Assembly (NCBI RefSeq): GCF_033441515.1
Contig: NZ_JAWQJT010000001.1
Span: 3,286,001 to 3,350,000 of the forward strand
Length of the DNA: 64,000 nucleotides
Source of the DNA: Amycolatopsis solani
GTDB lineage: Bacteria > Actinomycetota > Actinomycetes > Mycobacteriales > Pseudonocardiaceae
Direction of reading: 5' to 3'
In this document: positions 42,271 through 51,350 of the stretch, piece after piece
Numbering within the stretch: the first letter of the stretch is position 1
How the letters are laid out: the number at the start of each line of letters is the position of its first letter
Notes under the pieces: model-generated
Database searches by the model: none
The model's input: only the letters and a program-made list of their open reading frames with translations
Told to the model about the DNA's origin: nothing
Translations under genes and position numbers: made by a program

Positions 42271-43935
42271 ATGGAGTTCACGCACCAGACCGTCCTGAGC
42301 CCCCAGCTGCGGGCCCAGGTCCTCGACGACCCGGCCATCGGGGGCGGGAACCTGCTGCCCGCGCTGCTCGAACTCAACCCGTACCCGGACGAGCCGTTCA
42401 TCCACTCGCTGACGCCGATCCCCTACACCGACGGCGAAACGCGGCACTGGTTCAGCCTGCGCGACCTGGACCACCTCGTGCAGAGCTGGTCGGTGTGGTA
42501 CCTGGAGCGCGGGGTGCGGCCGCACGACCGGGTCGCGGTCTTCCCGCCCGACTCCATCCAGTACTTCGTCCACCTCTCGGCGCTGGCGCGGATCGGCGCG
42601 ATCTCCATGCTGATCAACAGCAACGCCAAACGCGACAGCGCCGTCGCCCTGATCGAGCGCAGCGGCGCCACCGCGCTCTACACCGACCAGGAACGGCTCG
42701 ACCGGGTCGCGCCGGACCTCGACCGGCTGAACCTCAGTTGGGTCCACACCGACCAGGCCGGGCCGCCGTCGGCGATCCTGCCGGACGCGAACCGGTTCCG
42801 GCACCACCCCGACGACCCCGTCGGCCTCATGCACTCTTCGGGCACCACCGGGCTGCCGAAGCCGGTCATCCACACGCACAAGACCCTTTTGGACGGTCCG
42901 AAGTGGCGGGCCGTGAACTACAAAGAAGAACCCGAGGCCGTCATCCTGAACGCGCTTCCGCAGTCGCACCAGGGTTGTGTCTCGTTCAACGCCTACGCCG
43001 TGCTGGGCGGGCAGCCGATGGTGGTCTGGCGGGACGTCTCCGGCGCCGAACTGGCGCACGCCGTCCAGGAACACCGGCCGACGATGGTGATGGCCTTCGG
43101 GCACGCCTACCCGGAACTGTCCGCCATCGAGACGCCGAAGGGCGCGCTGGACTCGGTGAACATCTGGGTGTCCATGGCGGACGCCATCCACGAACGGCAC
43201 CTGAAGGACATCCTCGGCCGCCGCTCGCCGGAGCTGCCGCCGGCCGCGTTCCTCGACCGGCTCGGCACCACCGAGCTGGGCTGGGGTGTGCTCATGCAGC
43301 CGCGCACCCTCGCGACCGAGCGCAACGACCGCTGCGTCGGCAAGTCCGTCGGGTACGCCGAAGTCGCCATCGTGCGCGAGAACGGCACGCTCGCCGAGCC
43401 GGGCGAAATCGGCTTCCTCGGCGCGAAACCGCCGTCCATGACCGTGGGCTACTGGGGCAACCAGGACACCTACTACCGCAGCAAGCTCGCCGGCTACTGG
43501 CTGACCGGCGACGTCGCCTACCGCGACGAGGACGGCAACTTCTACCAGGTCGACCGCGCGGTCGACGTGGTGCACACGACGAGCGGGCCGGGCTACTCCG
43601 TGCAGATGGAGGAGCTGATCCTCAACGAGGTCGGCGGCGTCGACGACTGCACGGTCGTGGCCGGCGGTCTCGGGGACGAGAAGGTCGCCGTGGCCGTCGT
43701 GACCGGGGCGGGCGTCGATCCGGAGAAGGTGCTGTTCGCCGCCAACGAAACCCTGCGCGCCCACGGGAAACCCGAACTGTCCGTGGTCGAGGTGGCCACC
43801 GCCGACGGGGACTTCCCGCTCGGCGTCACCGGCAAGTCGCTGAAGCGCTTCCTGCGCGACAAGTACAAGGACCTCGCCGTCTACGTCCGTGACCGCCGGG
43901 GCAAGAACCTCGCGACGAGCGACGCGCTCGCGTGA
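42271..43935 (+). CDS. ANL-superfamily ligase, possible CreM-like diazotase or aryl/acyl-CoA ligase
   Basis: 554 aa from ATG at 42271. AMP-forming ligase: P-loop SSGTTGLPKP (189-198), core WLTGDVAYRDEDGNFYQVDR, and the C-terminal catalytic Lys in GVTGKSLKRFLR (about Lys522). First gene of the long operon. In the cremeomycin pathway a related ATP-dependent ANL enzyme (CreM) joins nitrite to an aromatic amine. With CreE/CreD-like genes four genes on, the same role is a reasonable inference, but activating a carboxylate as acyl-AMP or CoA ester is equally possible from sequence alone. Confidence 0.85.
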   Translation: MEFTHQTVLSPQLRAQVLDDPAIGGGNLLPALLELNPYPDEPFIHSLTPIPYTDGETRHWFSLRDLDHLVQSWSVWYLERGVRPHDRVAVFPPDSIQYFVHLSALARIGAISMLINSNAKRDSAVALIERSGATALYTDQERLDRVAPDLDRLNLSWVHTDQAGPPSAILPDANRFRHHPDDPVGLMHSSGTTGLPKPVIHTHKTLLDGPKWRAVNYKEEPEAVILNALPQSHQGCVSFNAYAVLGGQPMVVWRDVSGAELAHAVQEHRPTMVMAFGHAYPELSAIETPKGALDSVNIWVSMADAIHERHLKDILGRRSPELPPAAFLDRLGTTELGWGVLMQPRTLATERNDRCVGKSVGYAEVAIVRENGTLAEPGEIGFLGAKPPSMTVGYWGNQDTYYRSKLAGYWLTGDVAYRDEDGNFYQVDRAVDVVHTTSGPGYSVQMEELILNEVGGVDDCTVVAGGLGDEKVAVAVVTGAGVDPEKVLFAANETLRAHGKPELSVVEVATADGDFPLGVTGKSLKRFLRDKYKDLAVYVRDRRGKNLATSDALA

Positions 43936-44996
43936 CCAGCCGAGAAGAGACGATCGCCGTGACCGACCAAGACCTGCTGCTCGTGTTCGACGAAACCGTG
44001 ACCCGCGCCGGGGTCGACGGCTGGCTGCGGTACCTGGAGTCCGCGGGCATGCCGACGCAGGTGTACCGGCTGGGCGGCAGCCACGTGCTGCCGGTGTCCG
44101 GAGTGGACAACCCCGGCCTGCTCGCCGCGTCGGCGGAGCTGGCGGTGCCGACCCGGCACGTGCCGCGAGGCGGGGAAGCGTGGCTGGGCCGGCGGGAACT
44201 GCGGCCGGGCGGCACCGAGGTGGCCATCGGACCGGCCACGATCGGCGACGGCTCGGTCGCGGTGATCGCCGGGCCGTGCGCGGTCGAGACACCGGAGCAG
44301 ATGCTCGCGACGGCGTCGCTCGTCGCCGGGCACGGCGCGGTCGCGCTGCGGGGCGGGGTGTTCAAGCCGCGCACGTCCCCGCATTCGTTCCAGGGCCTCG
44401 GGTTCACCGGGCTCGAGCTGCTCGTCGAGGCCCGGAAGCGGACCGGGCTGCCGTTCGTCACCGAGGTCGTCGACCCCGAGCACGTCAAGCGGCTGGCCGA
44501 GGTCGTCGACGGGTTCCAGATCGGCGCCCGGAACATGCAGAACTTCGCGTTGCTGAGCGCGGTGGGCCAGAGCGGCCTGCCGGTCGTGCTCAAGCGCGGG
44601 TTCGGGTGCACCGTCGAGGAAGCGTTGGCCGCCGCCGAGTACCTGCTGCTCGAAGGGAACGACCAGGTCGTGCTGTGCGAGCGCGGGATCCGGACGTTCG
44701 AGCCGTCGGCGCGGTTCACGCTCGACCTGACGGCGGTGGCGCTGTGGAAGCAGCGGACGCACCTGCCGGTGATCGTGGACCCGAGCCATTCGGGCGGCCG
44801 TCCGGAGCTGGTGGAGCCGCTGTCGCTGGCGGCGGTCGCGGCGGGCGCGGACGCCCTGCTGATCGACGTGCACGTCCAGCCGGAGCAGGCGCTCTGCGAC
44901 GGCAACCAGGCCATCCGGCCGGAGCAGTTCGCCGGGCTGATGACCCGGCTCGCCGGGGCCGCGGCCGGCCTCGGCCGCACCTTGCAGCGGCATTGA
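43932..44996 (+). CDS. aroF: 3-deoxy-7-phosphoheptulonate (DAHP) synthase
   Basis: 354 aa; GTG overlaps the previous stop. DAHP synthase of the type I-beta kind with an N-terminal ferredoxin-like regulatory domain (about 1-85). Signature AGPCAVE (Cys116) and GGVFKPRTSPHSFQGLG (Lys145), VIVDPSHSGGRPE and the final metal motif DVHVQPEQALCDG. First step of the shikimate pathway. A cluster-borne copy raises chorismate supply for secondary metabolism, fitting the TrpE/TrpG genes at the operon's end. Confidence 0.95.
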   Translation: MTSREETIAVTDQDLLLVFDETVTRAGVDGWLRYLESAGMPTQVYRLGGSHVLPVSGVDNPGLLAASAELAVPTRHVPRGGEAWLGRRELRPGGTEVAIGPATIGDGSVAVIAGPCAVETPEQMLATASLVAGHGAVALRGGVFKPRTSPHSFQGLGFTGLELLVEARKRTGLPFVTEVVDPEHVKRLAEVVDGFQIGARNMQNFALLSAVGQSGLPVVLKRGFGCTVEEALAAAEYLLLEGNDQVVLCERGIRTFEPSARFTLDLTAVALWKQRTHLPVIVDPSHSGGRPELVEPLSLAAVAAGADALLIDVHVQPEQALCDGNQAIRPEQFAGLMTRLAGAAAGLGRTLQRH

Positions 44997-45004
44997 CCAA
45001 GACC

Positions 45005-45050
45005 GTCGTGAGTGTTTGGTCGGGTTAGAACCCGACTGAACACTCACGAC
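45005..45050. repeat. Long imperfect hairpin between DAHP synthase and CreE-like genes
   Basis: Outer arms GTCGTGAGTGTT and AACACTCACGAC, inner arms TCGGGTT and AACCCGA around a 2-nt centre, with a 3-bp mismatch between. 46 bp in all, in the only sizeable gap (75 bp) of the operon's front half. Could be a partial terminator or RNA-processing site that sets expression levels downstream. Confidence 0.85.
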
Positions 45051-45071
45051 CTGGACGGGAGTGGGGAGAAC

Positions 45072-46997
45072 GTGTCGGAGATCGCCGTGGTCGGGCTCGG
45101 CCCGCGCGGGCTGTCGGTGGCGGAAAGGTTGTGCGCCAACGCCGGCGCGCTCGTGCCGCCGGGACGACGGCTCGTCGTCCACCTCGTCGACCCGCGGCTG
45201 GCCGACGGCGGCCAGGTGTGGCGGAGCACGCAGGACCGCCTGCTGCTGATGAACACGGTCGCCAGTCAGGTGACCATGTTCGTCGACGAGACCGTCGACT
45301 GCGAGGGCCCGGTCGTGCGCGGCCCGAGCCTGTACGAGTGGGCGCGCTCGATCACGCTGGTCGGCAGCCCGGACGTACCGGACGCCGTCCGCGAAGAAGC
45401 CGCCGCGCTGGGCCCCGACGACTACCCGTCGCGGGCGTTCTACGGCAGCTACCTGCGCTGGACGCGGCGGCGGATCACGCGGATCGCGCCGCCGTCGCTG
45501 GAGTTCGTGGCCCACCAGGCGCGGGCGGTCGACGTCCGCGACACCGGCGCGGGACGGCAGGAGCTCGTGCTGGACGACGGCACGACCATCGGCGGGCTGG
45601 CCGCGGTCGTCCTGTCGCTGGGGCACCTGCCGCACGAGCCCGGCCCGGCCGAAGCGGACCTGAGCCGGTACGCCGCACGGCACGGCCTGCGCTACTTCGC
45701 GCCGGACAACCCGGCCGACGTCGCGCTGGCCGCCGTACCCGCGGGCGAGCCGCTGCTGCTGCGGGGGATGGGCCTCAACTTCTTCGACCACCTGGCCCTG
45801 CTCACGCTCGGCCGCGGCGGCGAGTTCACCCGGACCCCGGACGGCACGCTCGCCTACGTGCCGTCCGGCCGGGAGCCGAAGCTGATCGCCGGATCGCGGC
45901 GCGGGGTGCCGTACCAGGCCCGCGCCCGCAACGAAAAGGGCGCGTTCGGCCGGCACGAGCCGCGTTACCTGACCCCCGCGGTGATCGCGCGGCTGCGTGC
46001 CCGCGGTGAGGCCGACTTCCGCCGGGACGTCTGGCCGCTGATCGACCAGGAGGTCCGCACGGTCTTCTACGCGGCCCAGGTGCGCGACCACGGCTGCGCC
46101 TGCGAAGTCGAGGAGTTCACCGAGACGTTCGCGGCGGCCGGGCTCGCCGACGTGCCGCGGTCCGGGAACCCGCTGGCGATCGCGGAAACCGAGGCGCAGC
46201 GGATCGTCCTCGCCAAGTTCGGTGTCGATCTGACCTGGGACTGGCGCCGCGTGGCCACGCCGTACCCGGCCGCCGCGCTCGCCTCGACGGAGGCGTTCCG
46301 CGGCTGGCTCCGGTCCTATGTGGATGAAGAATTGGCCGAAGCGCACCGGGGCAACGTGACCGGACCGCTCAAGGCGGCCACCGACGTCCTGCGCGACCTG
46401 CGCAACGAGATCCGGCTGGTCGTCGACCACCGCGGCCTTTCCGGCGCGTCCTACCGCGACGACCTGCAGCGCTGGTACATGCCGCTCAACGCGTACCTGT
46501 CGATCGGGCCGCCCGCCGAGCGCGTCGAGCAGTTCGCCGCGCTCCTGGACGCGGGCGTCCTCGAAGTGCTCGGCCCGGACCTGCGGGTCGAGGGCGACGG
46601 CGGCCGGTTCGTCGCGTGGTCGGCCGCCTGCCCCGACGTCACCGCGCGGGCCGGCACGCTGATCGAGGCCCGCCTGCCCGAGACCGACCTGCGGCGCACG
46701 ACCGATCCGCTGCTGCGCGCCCTGCTCGCGCGCGGCGAGTGCCGCCCGTACCGCATCGGCGAGTACGAGACCGGCGGCCTCGCCGTCAGCCGGCGGCCGT
46801 ACCACCTGCTCGACGCCGTCGACCGCCCGCACCCGCGGCGGTTCGCGTTCGGCGTCCCGACCGAAGCCGTGCACTGGGTGACCGCCGCGGGCATCCGGCC
46901 CGGCGTCAACTCCGTGATCCTCGGCGACGCCGACGCGATCGCGCGCTCGTGCCTGCGGATCGCCGCGGAACGGGACGACCTGGGGAGGACCGCATGA
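45072..46997 (+). CDS. CreE-like FAD/NAD(P)-binding monooxygenase (predicted aspartate N-oxidation to nitrosuccinate)
   Basis: 641 aa from GTG at 45072; GGGGAG upstream. N-terminal FAD-binding GLGPRG (8-13) and the opening IAVVGLGPRGLSVAERL, then LLLMNTVASQVTMFVDE and RGPSLYEWARS. These are features of the large FAD/NAD(P)-binding enzymes to which CreE of cremeomycin belongs; CreE oxidises L-aspartate to nitrosuccinate. The next gene is a matching lyase with a 4-bp overlap, the CreE/CreD pair arrangement. Family assignment is from pattern recognition; the substrate is inferred. Confidence 0.8.
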   Translation: MSEIAVVGLGPRGLSVAERLCANAGALVPPGRRLVVHLVDPRLADGGQVWRSTQDRLLLMNTVASQVTMFVDETVDCEGPVVRGPSLYEWARSITLVGSPDVPDAVREEAAALGPDDYPSRAFYGSYLRWTRRRITRIAPPSLEFVAHQARAVDVRDTGAGRQELVLDDGTTIGGLAAVVLSLGHLPHEPGPAEADLSRYAARHGLRYFAPDNPADVALAAVPAGEPLLLRGMGLNFFDHLALLTLGRGGEFTRTPDGTLAYVPSGREPKLIAGSRRGVPYQARARNEKGAFGRHEPRYLTPAVIARLRARGEADFRRDVWPLIDQEVRTVFYAAQVRDHGCACEVEEFTETFAAAGLADVPRSGNPLAIAETEAQRIVLAKFGVDLTWDWRRVATPYPAAALASTEAFRGWLRSYVDEELAEAHRGNVTGPLKAATDVLRDLRNEIRLVVDHRGLSGASYRDDLQRWYMPLNAYLSIGPPAERVEQFAALLDAGVLEVLGPDLRVEGDGGRFVAWSAACPDVTARAGTLIEARLPETDLRRTTDPLLRALLARGECRPYRIGEYETGGLAVSRRPYHLLDAVDRPHPRRFAFGVPTEAVHWVTAAGIRPGVNSVILGDADAIARSCLRIAAERDDLGRTA

Positions 46998-48325
46998 CCG
47001 AGCTGCTGGCCGCCGCGTGGGCCGGGACGGGTGCCGGCGAGCTGGTCGACGACCACGCGTTGCTGACCGCGATGCTCGCCACCGAGGTCGCGCTCGCCGA
47101 GGCGCAGGCCGAACTGGGGGTGATCCCCGAACCGGCGGCGAAGGCCATTCGCGCCGCCGCTGTGCCGGAGCACATCGACCCGGTCGCGGTGGTCGCCGGC
47201 GTGCGCGAGACGGCGAACCCCGTGGTAGCGTTCGTCGCCGCGCTCACCGCGGCGGTCGACGAGAGCGCCGCCGAGTACGTCCACCGCGGCAGCACCAGCC
47301 AGGACGTCCTCGACACGGCGTTGATGCTGCTGTGCGCGGCCACGCTCGACCGCGTCGAGGCGGACCTCCTGGCCACGGCGGACAGCCTGGCCGGGCAGGT
47401 CCGGGCGCACCGGGACACGCCGATGGCCGGGCGCACGCTGACCCAGCACGCGGTCCCGGTCACCTTCGGGCTCAAGGCGTCGACCTGGCTGCACGGCGTG
47501 CTCGACGCCCTCGCCCGGGTGCGCCGGACGCGCGCCGCCCTCCCGGTGTCGCTGGGTGGCGCGGCCGGCACCCTGGCCGCGTACGAGGAGTACGCGGCAC
47601 TTTCACGTGAAAGTGCGGCGCTGGAGCTGCCCGAGCTGGTGGCGGAGAAGCTCGGGCTCGCGCCGCAGGTGGCGCCGTGGCACGGGATTCGCACGCCGGT
47701 CGCCGACGTCGCTTCGGCGCTGCTCGTCACCACCGGCGTCCTCGGCAAGCTCGCGGCCGACGTCCTCGTGCTGTCCCGCACCGAAATCGGCGAGGTCACC
47801 GAGGAGCGGGCGCCGGGGCGCGGCGCGTCTTCGGCCATGCCGCAGAAGCACAACCCGGTGTTCGCGACGCTGGTGGCGACCGCGGCCCGGCAGCTGCCAC
47901 CGCTCGCCGTCGTCCTGTTCCAGTCGATGACCGCCGAGGACGAGCGGTCCTCCGGTGGCTGGCATGCCGAGTGGCAGCCGCTGCGGGAATGCCTGCGCAC
48001 CACGGCGGGTGCCGCCGCGAACGCGGCCCGCCTGGCGGCTTCGCTGCACGTCTCGCCCGAGGCGATGGCGGCGAACCTGCGGCTAACCCGGGGCGCGATC
48101 GTCTCCGAGCGCGTCAACGCCGTGCTGGCCCCGGTGCTCGGCAAGGGCGCGGCCAAGCGCCTGCTCGCCGCGGCCGCCGCCGAAGCCGAGCGGACCGGCG
48201 CCGACCTGGTCGACGTGCTCGACGTGGACGTTCCCGCCGACCTGCTGGAGCCGGCGGGCTACCTGGGGCTTTCCGGCCCGCTGGCCGACCGGGCGCTGGC
48301 CCGGTTCGAACGTGAGAGGCACTGA
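46994..48325 (+). CDS. CreD-like nitrosuccinate lyase (fumarase/adenylosuccinate lyase superfamily)
   Basis: 443 aa; ATG overlaps the previous stop (ATGA). Superfamily signatures: HRGSTSQDVLDTAL (about 97-110), LTQHAVPVTFG (149-159) and the mobile-loop motif GASSAMPQKHNP (277-288). In the nitrous acid pathway CreD splits nitrosuccinate to fumarate and nitrous acid. Alternatives are a 3-carboxymuconate cycloisomerase or an adenylosuccinate/argininosuccinate lyase, but coupling to the CreE-like gene favours nitrosuccinate lyase. Confidence 0.8.
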   Translation: MTELLAAAWAGTGAGELVDDHALLTAMLATEVALAEAQAELGVIPEPAAKAIRAAAVPEHIDPVAVVAGVRETANPVVAFVAALTAAVDESAAEYVHRGSTSQDVLDTALMLLCAATLDRVEADLLATADSLAGQVRAHRDTPMAGRTLTQHAVPVTFGLKASTWLHGVLDALARVRRTRAALPVSLGGAAGTLAAYEEYAALSRESAALELPELVAEKLGLAPQVAPWHGIRTPVADVASALLVTTGVLGKLAADVLVLSRTEIGEVTEERAPGRGASSAMPQKHNPVFATLVATAARQLPPLAVVLFQSMTAEDERSSGGWHAEWQPLRECLRTTAGAAANAARLAASLHVSPEAMAANLRLTRGAIVSERVNAVLAPVLGKGAAKRLLAAAAAEAERTGADLVDVLDVDVPADLLEPAGYLGLSGPLADRALARFERERH

Positions 48326-49407
48326 TGACGACCCTGGAGTTCACCCCCGAGCGCATCGACCCGATGCCCGCCGAGCAGCGGGAAGCCCTGCTGCGGATGC
48401 CCGGGTTCGGCTCGCTCTACTCCGACCACATGGTCACCGCGCGGTGGGACGCCGAGCACGGCTGGCACGACGCCCGCACCGGCCCGCTCGCCGCGTTCTC
48501 GCTGCACCCGGCCACCATGGCGTTCCACTACGGACAGACGGTCTTCGAAGGCCTGAAGGCCTTTTGGCGCACCGGCGGCAGGCACGCCCTCTTCCGCCCC
48601 GCCGACCACGCCCGCCGGTTCGCGCGCTCGGCGCACCGGATGGCCATGCCGTCACTGTCCGAAGCGGACTTCCTCGCCGCCGTCACGGCGTTGGTGCGCG
48701 TCGACCGCGACTGGGTGCCGCGAGCCCGCGGGCACAGCTTCTACCTGCGGCCGTTCATGCTCGCCGCGGAGACGCACCTGTCGAACCGGCCGGCCGAGGA
48801 GTACCTCTTCGCGGTCATCGGCAGCCCCGCGCGGCCCGCCGCCGAGCCGGCGCCGATCCGGCTGTGGGCCTCGCCCGGCTACGTCCGCGCGGTGGACGGC
48901 GGCACCGGCACCGTGAAGTGCGGCGGCAACTACGGCGGGTCCTACCTGGCCCAGCGGGAAGCCGCCGAGCACGGCTGCGACCAGGTCGTCTGGCTCGACG
49001 CGCGCGAACGCCGGTACATCGAGGAAGTCGGCGGCTCGAACCTGTTCTTCGTCGAGGGCGCCCGGCTCGTCACCCCGCCGCTGAGCGGCACGCTGCTGGC
49101 CGGCGTCACCCGTGACTCGATCCTGCGGCTGGCGCCGCGACTCGGCCTGGAAGTCGTGGAGGAGCCGGTCACGATCGACGACTGGGAGCGCGGCTGCCGG
49201 TCCGGGCGCATCACCGAGACGTTCGCCTGCGGCACCGCCCGCGCGGTCGCGCCGGTCGGGTCCGCGGCCATGCCGGGTCGCGAGTGGACGGTCGGCGACG
49301 GCACGACCGGCCCGGTCACCCGCCGCCTGCAGACGGCGCTGCTGGACGTCCAGTACGGCGAGGCACCCGACGAGTTCGGCTGGCTGCACGCCGTCGGCCA
49401 GGATTGA
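48325..49407 (+). CDS. Branched-chain-type aminotransferase, PLP class IV
   Basis: 360 aa; its ATG shares one base with the preceding TGA. Class IV PLP fold with BCAT signatures: [14 protein letters not shown] (68-81), the PLP Lys198 in [38 protein letters not shown] and [15 protein letters not shown]. Close to IlvE and not to aminodeoxychorismate lyase. Moves the amino group between Glu and a 2-oxo acid; in this cluster it could make a building-block amino acid (inference). Confidence 0.9.
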   Translation: MTTLEFTPERIDPMPAEQREALLRMPGFGSLYSDHMVTARWDAEHGWHDARTGPLAAFSLHPATMAFHYGQTVFEGLKAFWRTGGRHALFRPADHARRFARSAHRMAMPSLSEADFLAAVTALVRVDRDWVPRARGHSFYLRPFMLAAETHLSNRPAEEYLFAVIGSPARPAAEPAPIRLWASPGYVRAVDGGTGTVKCGGNYGGSYLAQREAAEHGCDQVVWLDARERRYIEEVGGSNLFFVEGARLVTPPLSGTLLAGVTRDSILRLAPRLGLEVVEEPVTIDDWERGCRSGRITETFACGTARAVAPVGSAAMPGREWTVGDGTTGPVTRRLQTALLDVQYGEAPDEFGWLHAVGQD

Positions 49408-49418
49408 GAGGGAAATCC

Positions 49419-50015
49419 GTGAAGGTCGACTTCTACTTCGACCCGGCCTGCCCGTTCGCCTGGATCACCTCGCGGTGGATCCTCGAAGTGGAGCAGCGGC
49501 GGGACATCACCCTGAGCTTCCGCGTGATGAGCCTCGCGGTGCTCAACGAGGATCGCGAGCTCGAGCCGTGGTACCGCGAGTTCTGCGACCGCGCCTGGGG
49601 CCCGGTGCGGGTCTGCGTCGCCGCCGCGCAGCACCACGGCGAGGACGTGCTGCGCGACCTCTACACCGCGCTCGGCACCAGGATCCACAAGGGACGGAAC
49701 AAGGACTACCCCGAGGTCGTCGCGCAGGCGCTGGCCGAGGCCGGGCTCCCGGCGTCGCTCGCGGACGCGGCGACGAGCGGCGACTACGACGAAGCACTCC
49801 GCAAGAGCCATGCCGAGGCGCTGGCCCCGGTCGGCGCCGACCTCGGCACCCCGGCGATCCACCTCGACGGCGTCGGCTTCTTCGGCCCGGTCCTGAACGC
49901 GATCCCGCGGGGCGAGGAAGCGGTGAGCCTGTTCGACGGGGCGGTGGCGCTGGCGCGCAACCCGCACTTCTTCGAGCTGAAGCGGGCGCGCACGCCCGGC
50001 CTGGACTACGAGTGA
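49419..50015 (+). CDS. DsbA-fold protein, mycothiol-dependent nitroreductase-like
   Basis: 198 aa from GTG at 49419; GAGAGGGAAA upstream. N-terminus [18 protein letters not shown] with a single active-site Cys11 (CPFA, not CPWC). Resembles the mycobacterial Rv2466c-type DsbA family that reduces nitro compounds with mycothiol. The cis-Pro loop is GTPAIH near residue 145. In a cluster that makes nitrous acid, reduction or detoxification of nitroso, nitro or diazo species is plausible, but the single Cys means the mechanism may differ. Confidence 0.78.
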   Translation: MKVDFYFDPACPFAWITSRWILEVEQRRDITLSFRVMSLAVLNEDRELEPWYREFCDRAWGPVRVCVAAAQHHGEDVLRDLYTALGTRIHKGRNKDYPEVVAQALAEAGLPASLADAATSGDYDEALRKSHAEALAPVGADLGTPAIHLDGVGFFGPVLNAIPRGEEAVSLFDGAVALARNPHFFELKRARTPGLDYE

Positions 50016-50025
50016 GGGAACGGCC

Positions 50026-51273
50026 ATGAAACGCATCGGGATCGTCGAGTCGAACCGGTCCGGCTCCGGGTTCGACACGCTGCGCGCGGCCCGCGCGCTG
50101 GGGCTGCACGTGACGTTCTTCAGCAGCGGCCTGGACCGCTACCACGCGACGCCGGGTGGCACCGAAGTCCTCGACGGCTGCGTCGACGAGTTCGTCGCCT
50201 GCCCGACCCACGAGCTGGAGCCGCTGCTGGAAGCGGTCAAGGCGGTCGACGCGTATGCGCCGCTCGACGCCCTGCTGTCGGTGGCCGAGTACGAGGTGGT
50301 CCAGACCGCGGAGGCGGCCCGGCAGCTCGGCCTCCCCGGCCCGGACCCGGCTGCGATCCGGATGGCCCGCAACAAGGCGGCGCAACGACGTCGCTGGGCG
50401 GAGACCGAGGTGCCGATCCCGGCGTTCCGCGTCGTCACCACGGCGGCGGACGCGGTGGCGGCGGCGTCGGAGGTCGGGTTCCCGTGCGTGGTGAAGGCGG
50501 TGGACGAGACCAGCGGCACGCACGTCGTCCGGTGCCCGGATCCGGACGCGGTGCGTTCGACGTTCGCGGCCATCCGCGCCCAGACGACCAACCGCCGCGG
50601 CCAGCCCCGGGCGGCCGAGGTGCTCGTCGAGGAGTGCCTGGTCGGCTTCGAGGTGAGCGTGGAGATCCTGGCGTCGGCCGGCGGCGTCCGCGTGCTCGGG
50701 GTGACCGACAAGATCCTCGGCGGCCGCAACCGCTTCGTCGAGCTGGGCCACAGCTTCCCGACGGCGTTGCCGGACGGCGTCCGCGCGGCGCTGGAAGCCG
50801 CGGCGGTGGCGGCGACCACGGCGGTGGGCTTCGACCTCGGCATCGCCCACGTCGAGCTGAAGTACACGGCCGAGGGGCCGAAGCTGATCGAGATCAACCC
50901 GCGGCCGGCGGGCGACCGGATCACCGAACTGATGGACCGGAGCCTGGGGCTGTCCACGATGGAACTGCTGATCCGGCAGTACCTCGGCGAACCGGCACCG
51001 GCCCCGACGGCCCCGGTCGGGGGTGCGGCGATCCGCTACCTGACCGCGAAACCGGGCGTGGTGGAGAGCGTGAGCGGAGTGGAGATCGCCGCCGCGGTGC
51101 CGGGGGTGCTCGAGGCGGTGGCCGCCGTCGCTCCCGGTAGCCGGGTGGGTGCGTTGCGCGTCAACGAAGACCGGGTCGGGCACGTGCTGGCGACGGCGCC
51201 GGACCCGTACCTGGCCGGCCGGATCGCCGAGGCGGCGGCCCAGCAGATCGTGGTCGCCACCCGCCACGGCTGA
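50026..51273 (+). CDS. ATP-grasp ligase 1 (amino-acid/peptide ligase type)
   Basis: 415 aa from ATG at 50026. N-terminal Rossmann-like pre-ATP-grasp domain, ATP-grasp core with FPCVVKAVDETSGTHVVRC, VLVEECLVGFEVSVEIL and the Mg-binding end KLIEINPRPAGDRITEL. This is the BacD/carbamoyl-phosphate-synthetase-like branch: acyl-phosphate formation, then attack by an amine. Predicted to form an amide or peptide bond on the cluster product. Confidence 0.88.
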   Translation: MKRIGIVESNRSGSGFDTLRAARALGLHVTFFSSGLDRYHATPGGTEVLDGCVDEFVACPTHELEPLLEAVKAVDAYAPLDALLSVAEYEVVQTAEAARQLGLPGPDPAAIRMARNKAAQRRRWAETEVPIPAFRVVTTAADAVAAASEVGFPCVVKAVDETSGTHVVRCPDPDAVRSTFAAIRAQTTNRRGQPRAAEVLVEECLVGFEVSVEILASAGGVRVLGVTDKILGGRNRFVELGHSFPTALPDGVRAALEAAAVAATTAVGFDLGIAHVELKYTAEGPKLIEINPRPAGDRITELMDRSLGLSTMELLIRQYLGEPAPAPTAPVGGAAIRYLTAKPGVVESVSGVEIAAAVPGVLEAVAAVAPGSRVGALRVNEDRVGHVLATAPDPYLAGRIAEAAAQQIVVATRHG

Positions 51274-51350
51274 CCGATGCGCGTTCGATGTCCCGCCGAT
51301 GGCCGCGGCGGCCAAGCTGGACCCACCGAATCCCGGACAGGAGAACAGAC

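Noticed and set aside
40138..44292. 1384-codon open frame on the reverse strand across the SARP, ligase and DAHP synthase genes
   Set aside because: Encodes only Arg/Val/Gln/Gly-rich low-complexity sequence with no domain. It is the antisense shadow of three well-formed genes, a normal effect of high GC at third positions.
46994..48325. Lyase considered as primary purine-pathway adenylosuccinate lyase
   Set aside because: It is translationally coupled to the CreE-like gene inside a secondary-metabolite operon with no other purine gene, so a dedicated nitrosuccinate lyase is more likely; not excluded by sequence alone.
48325..49407. Aminotransferase considered as aminodeoxychorismate lyase (PabC)
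   Set aside because: Its motifs ([26 protein letters not shown]) are those of branched-chain aminotransferases, and component I looks anthranilate-type, so a PABA route is not supported.
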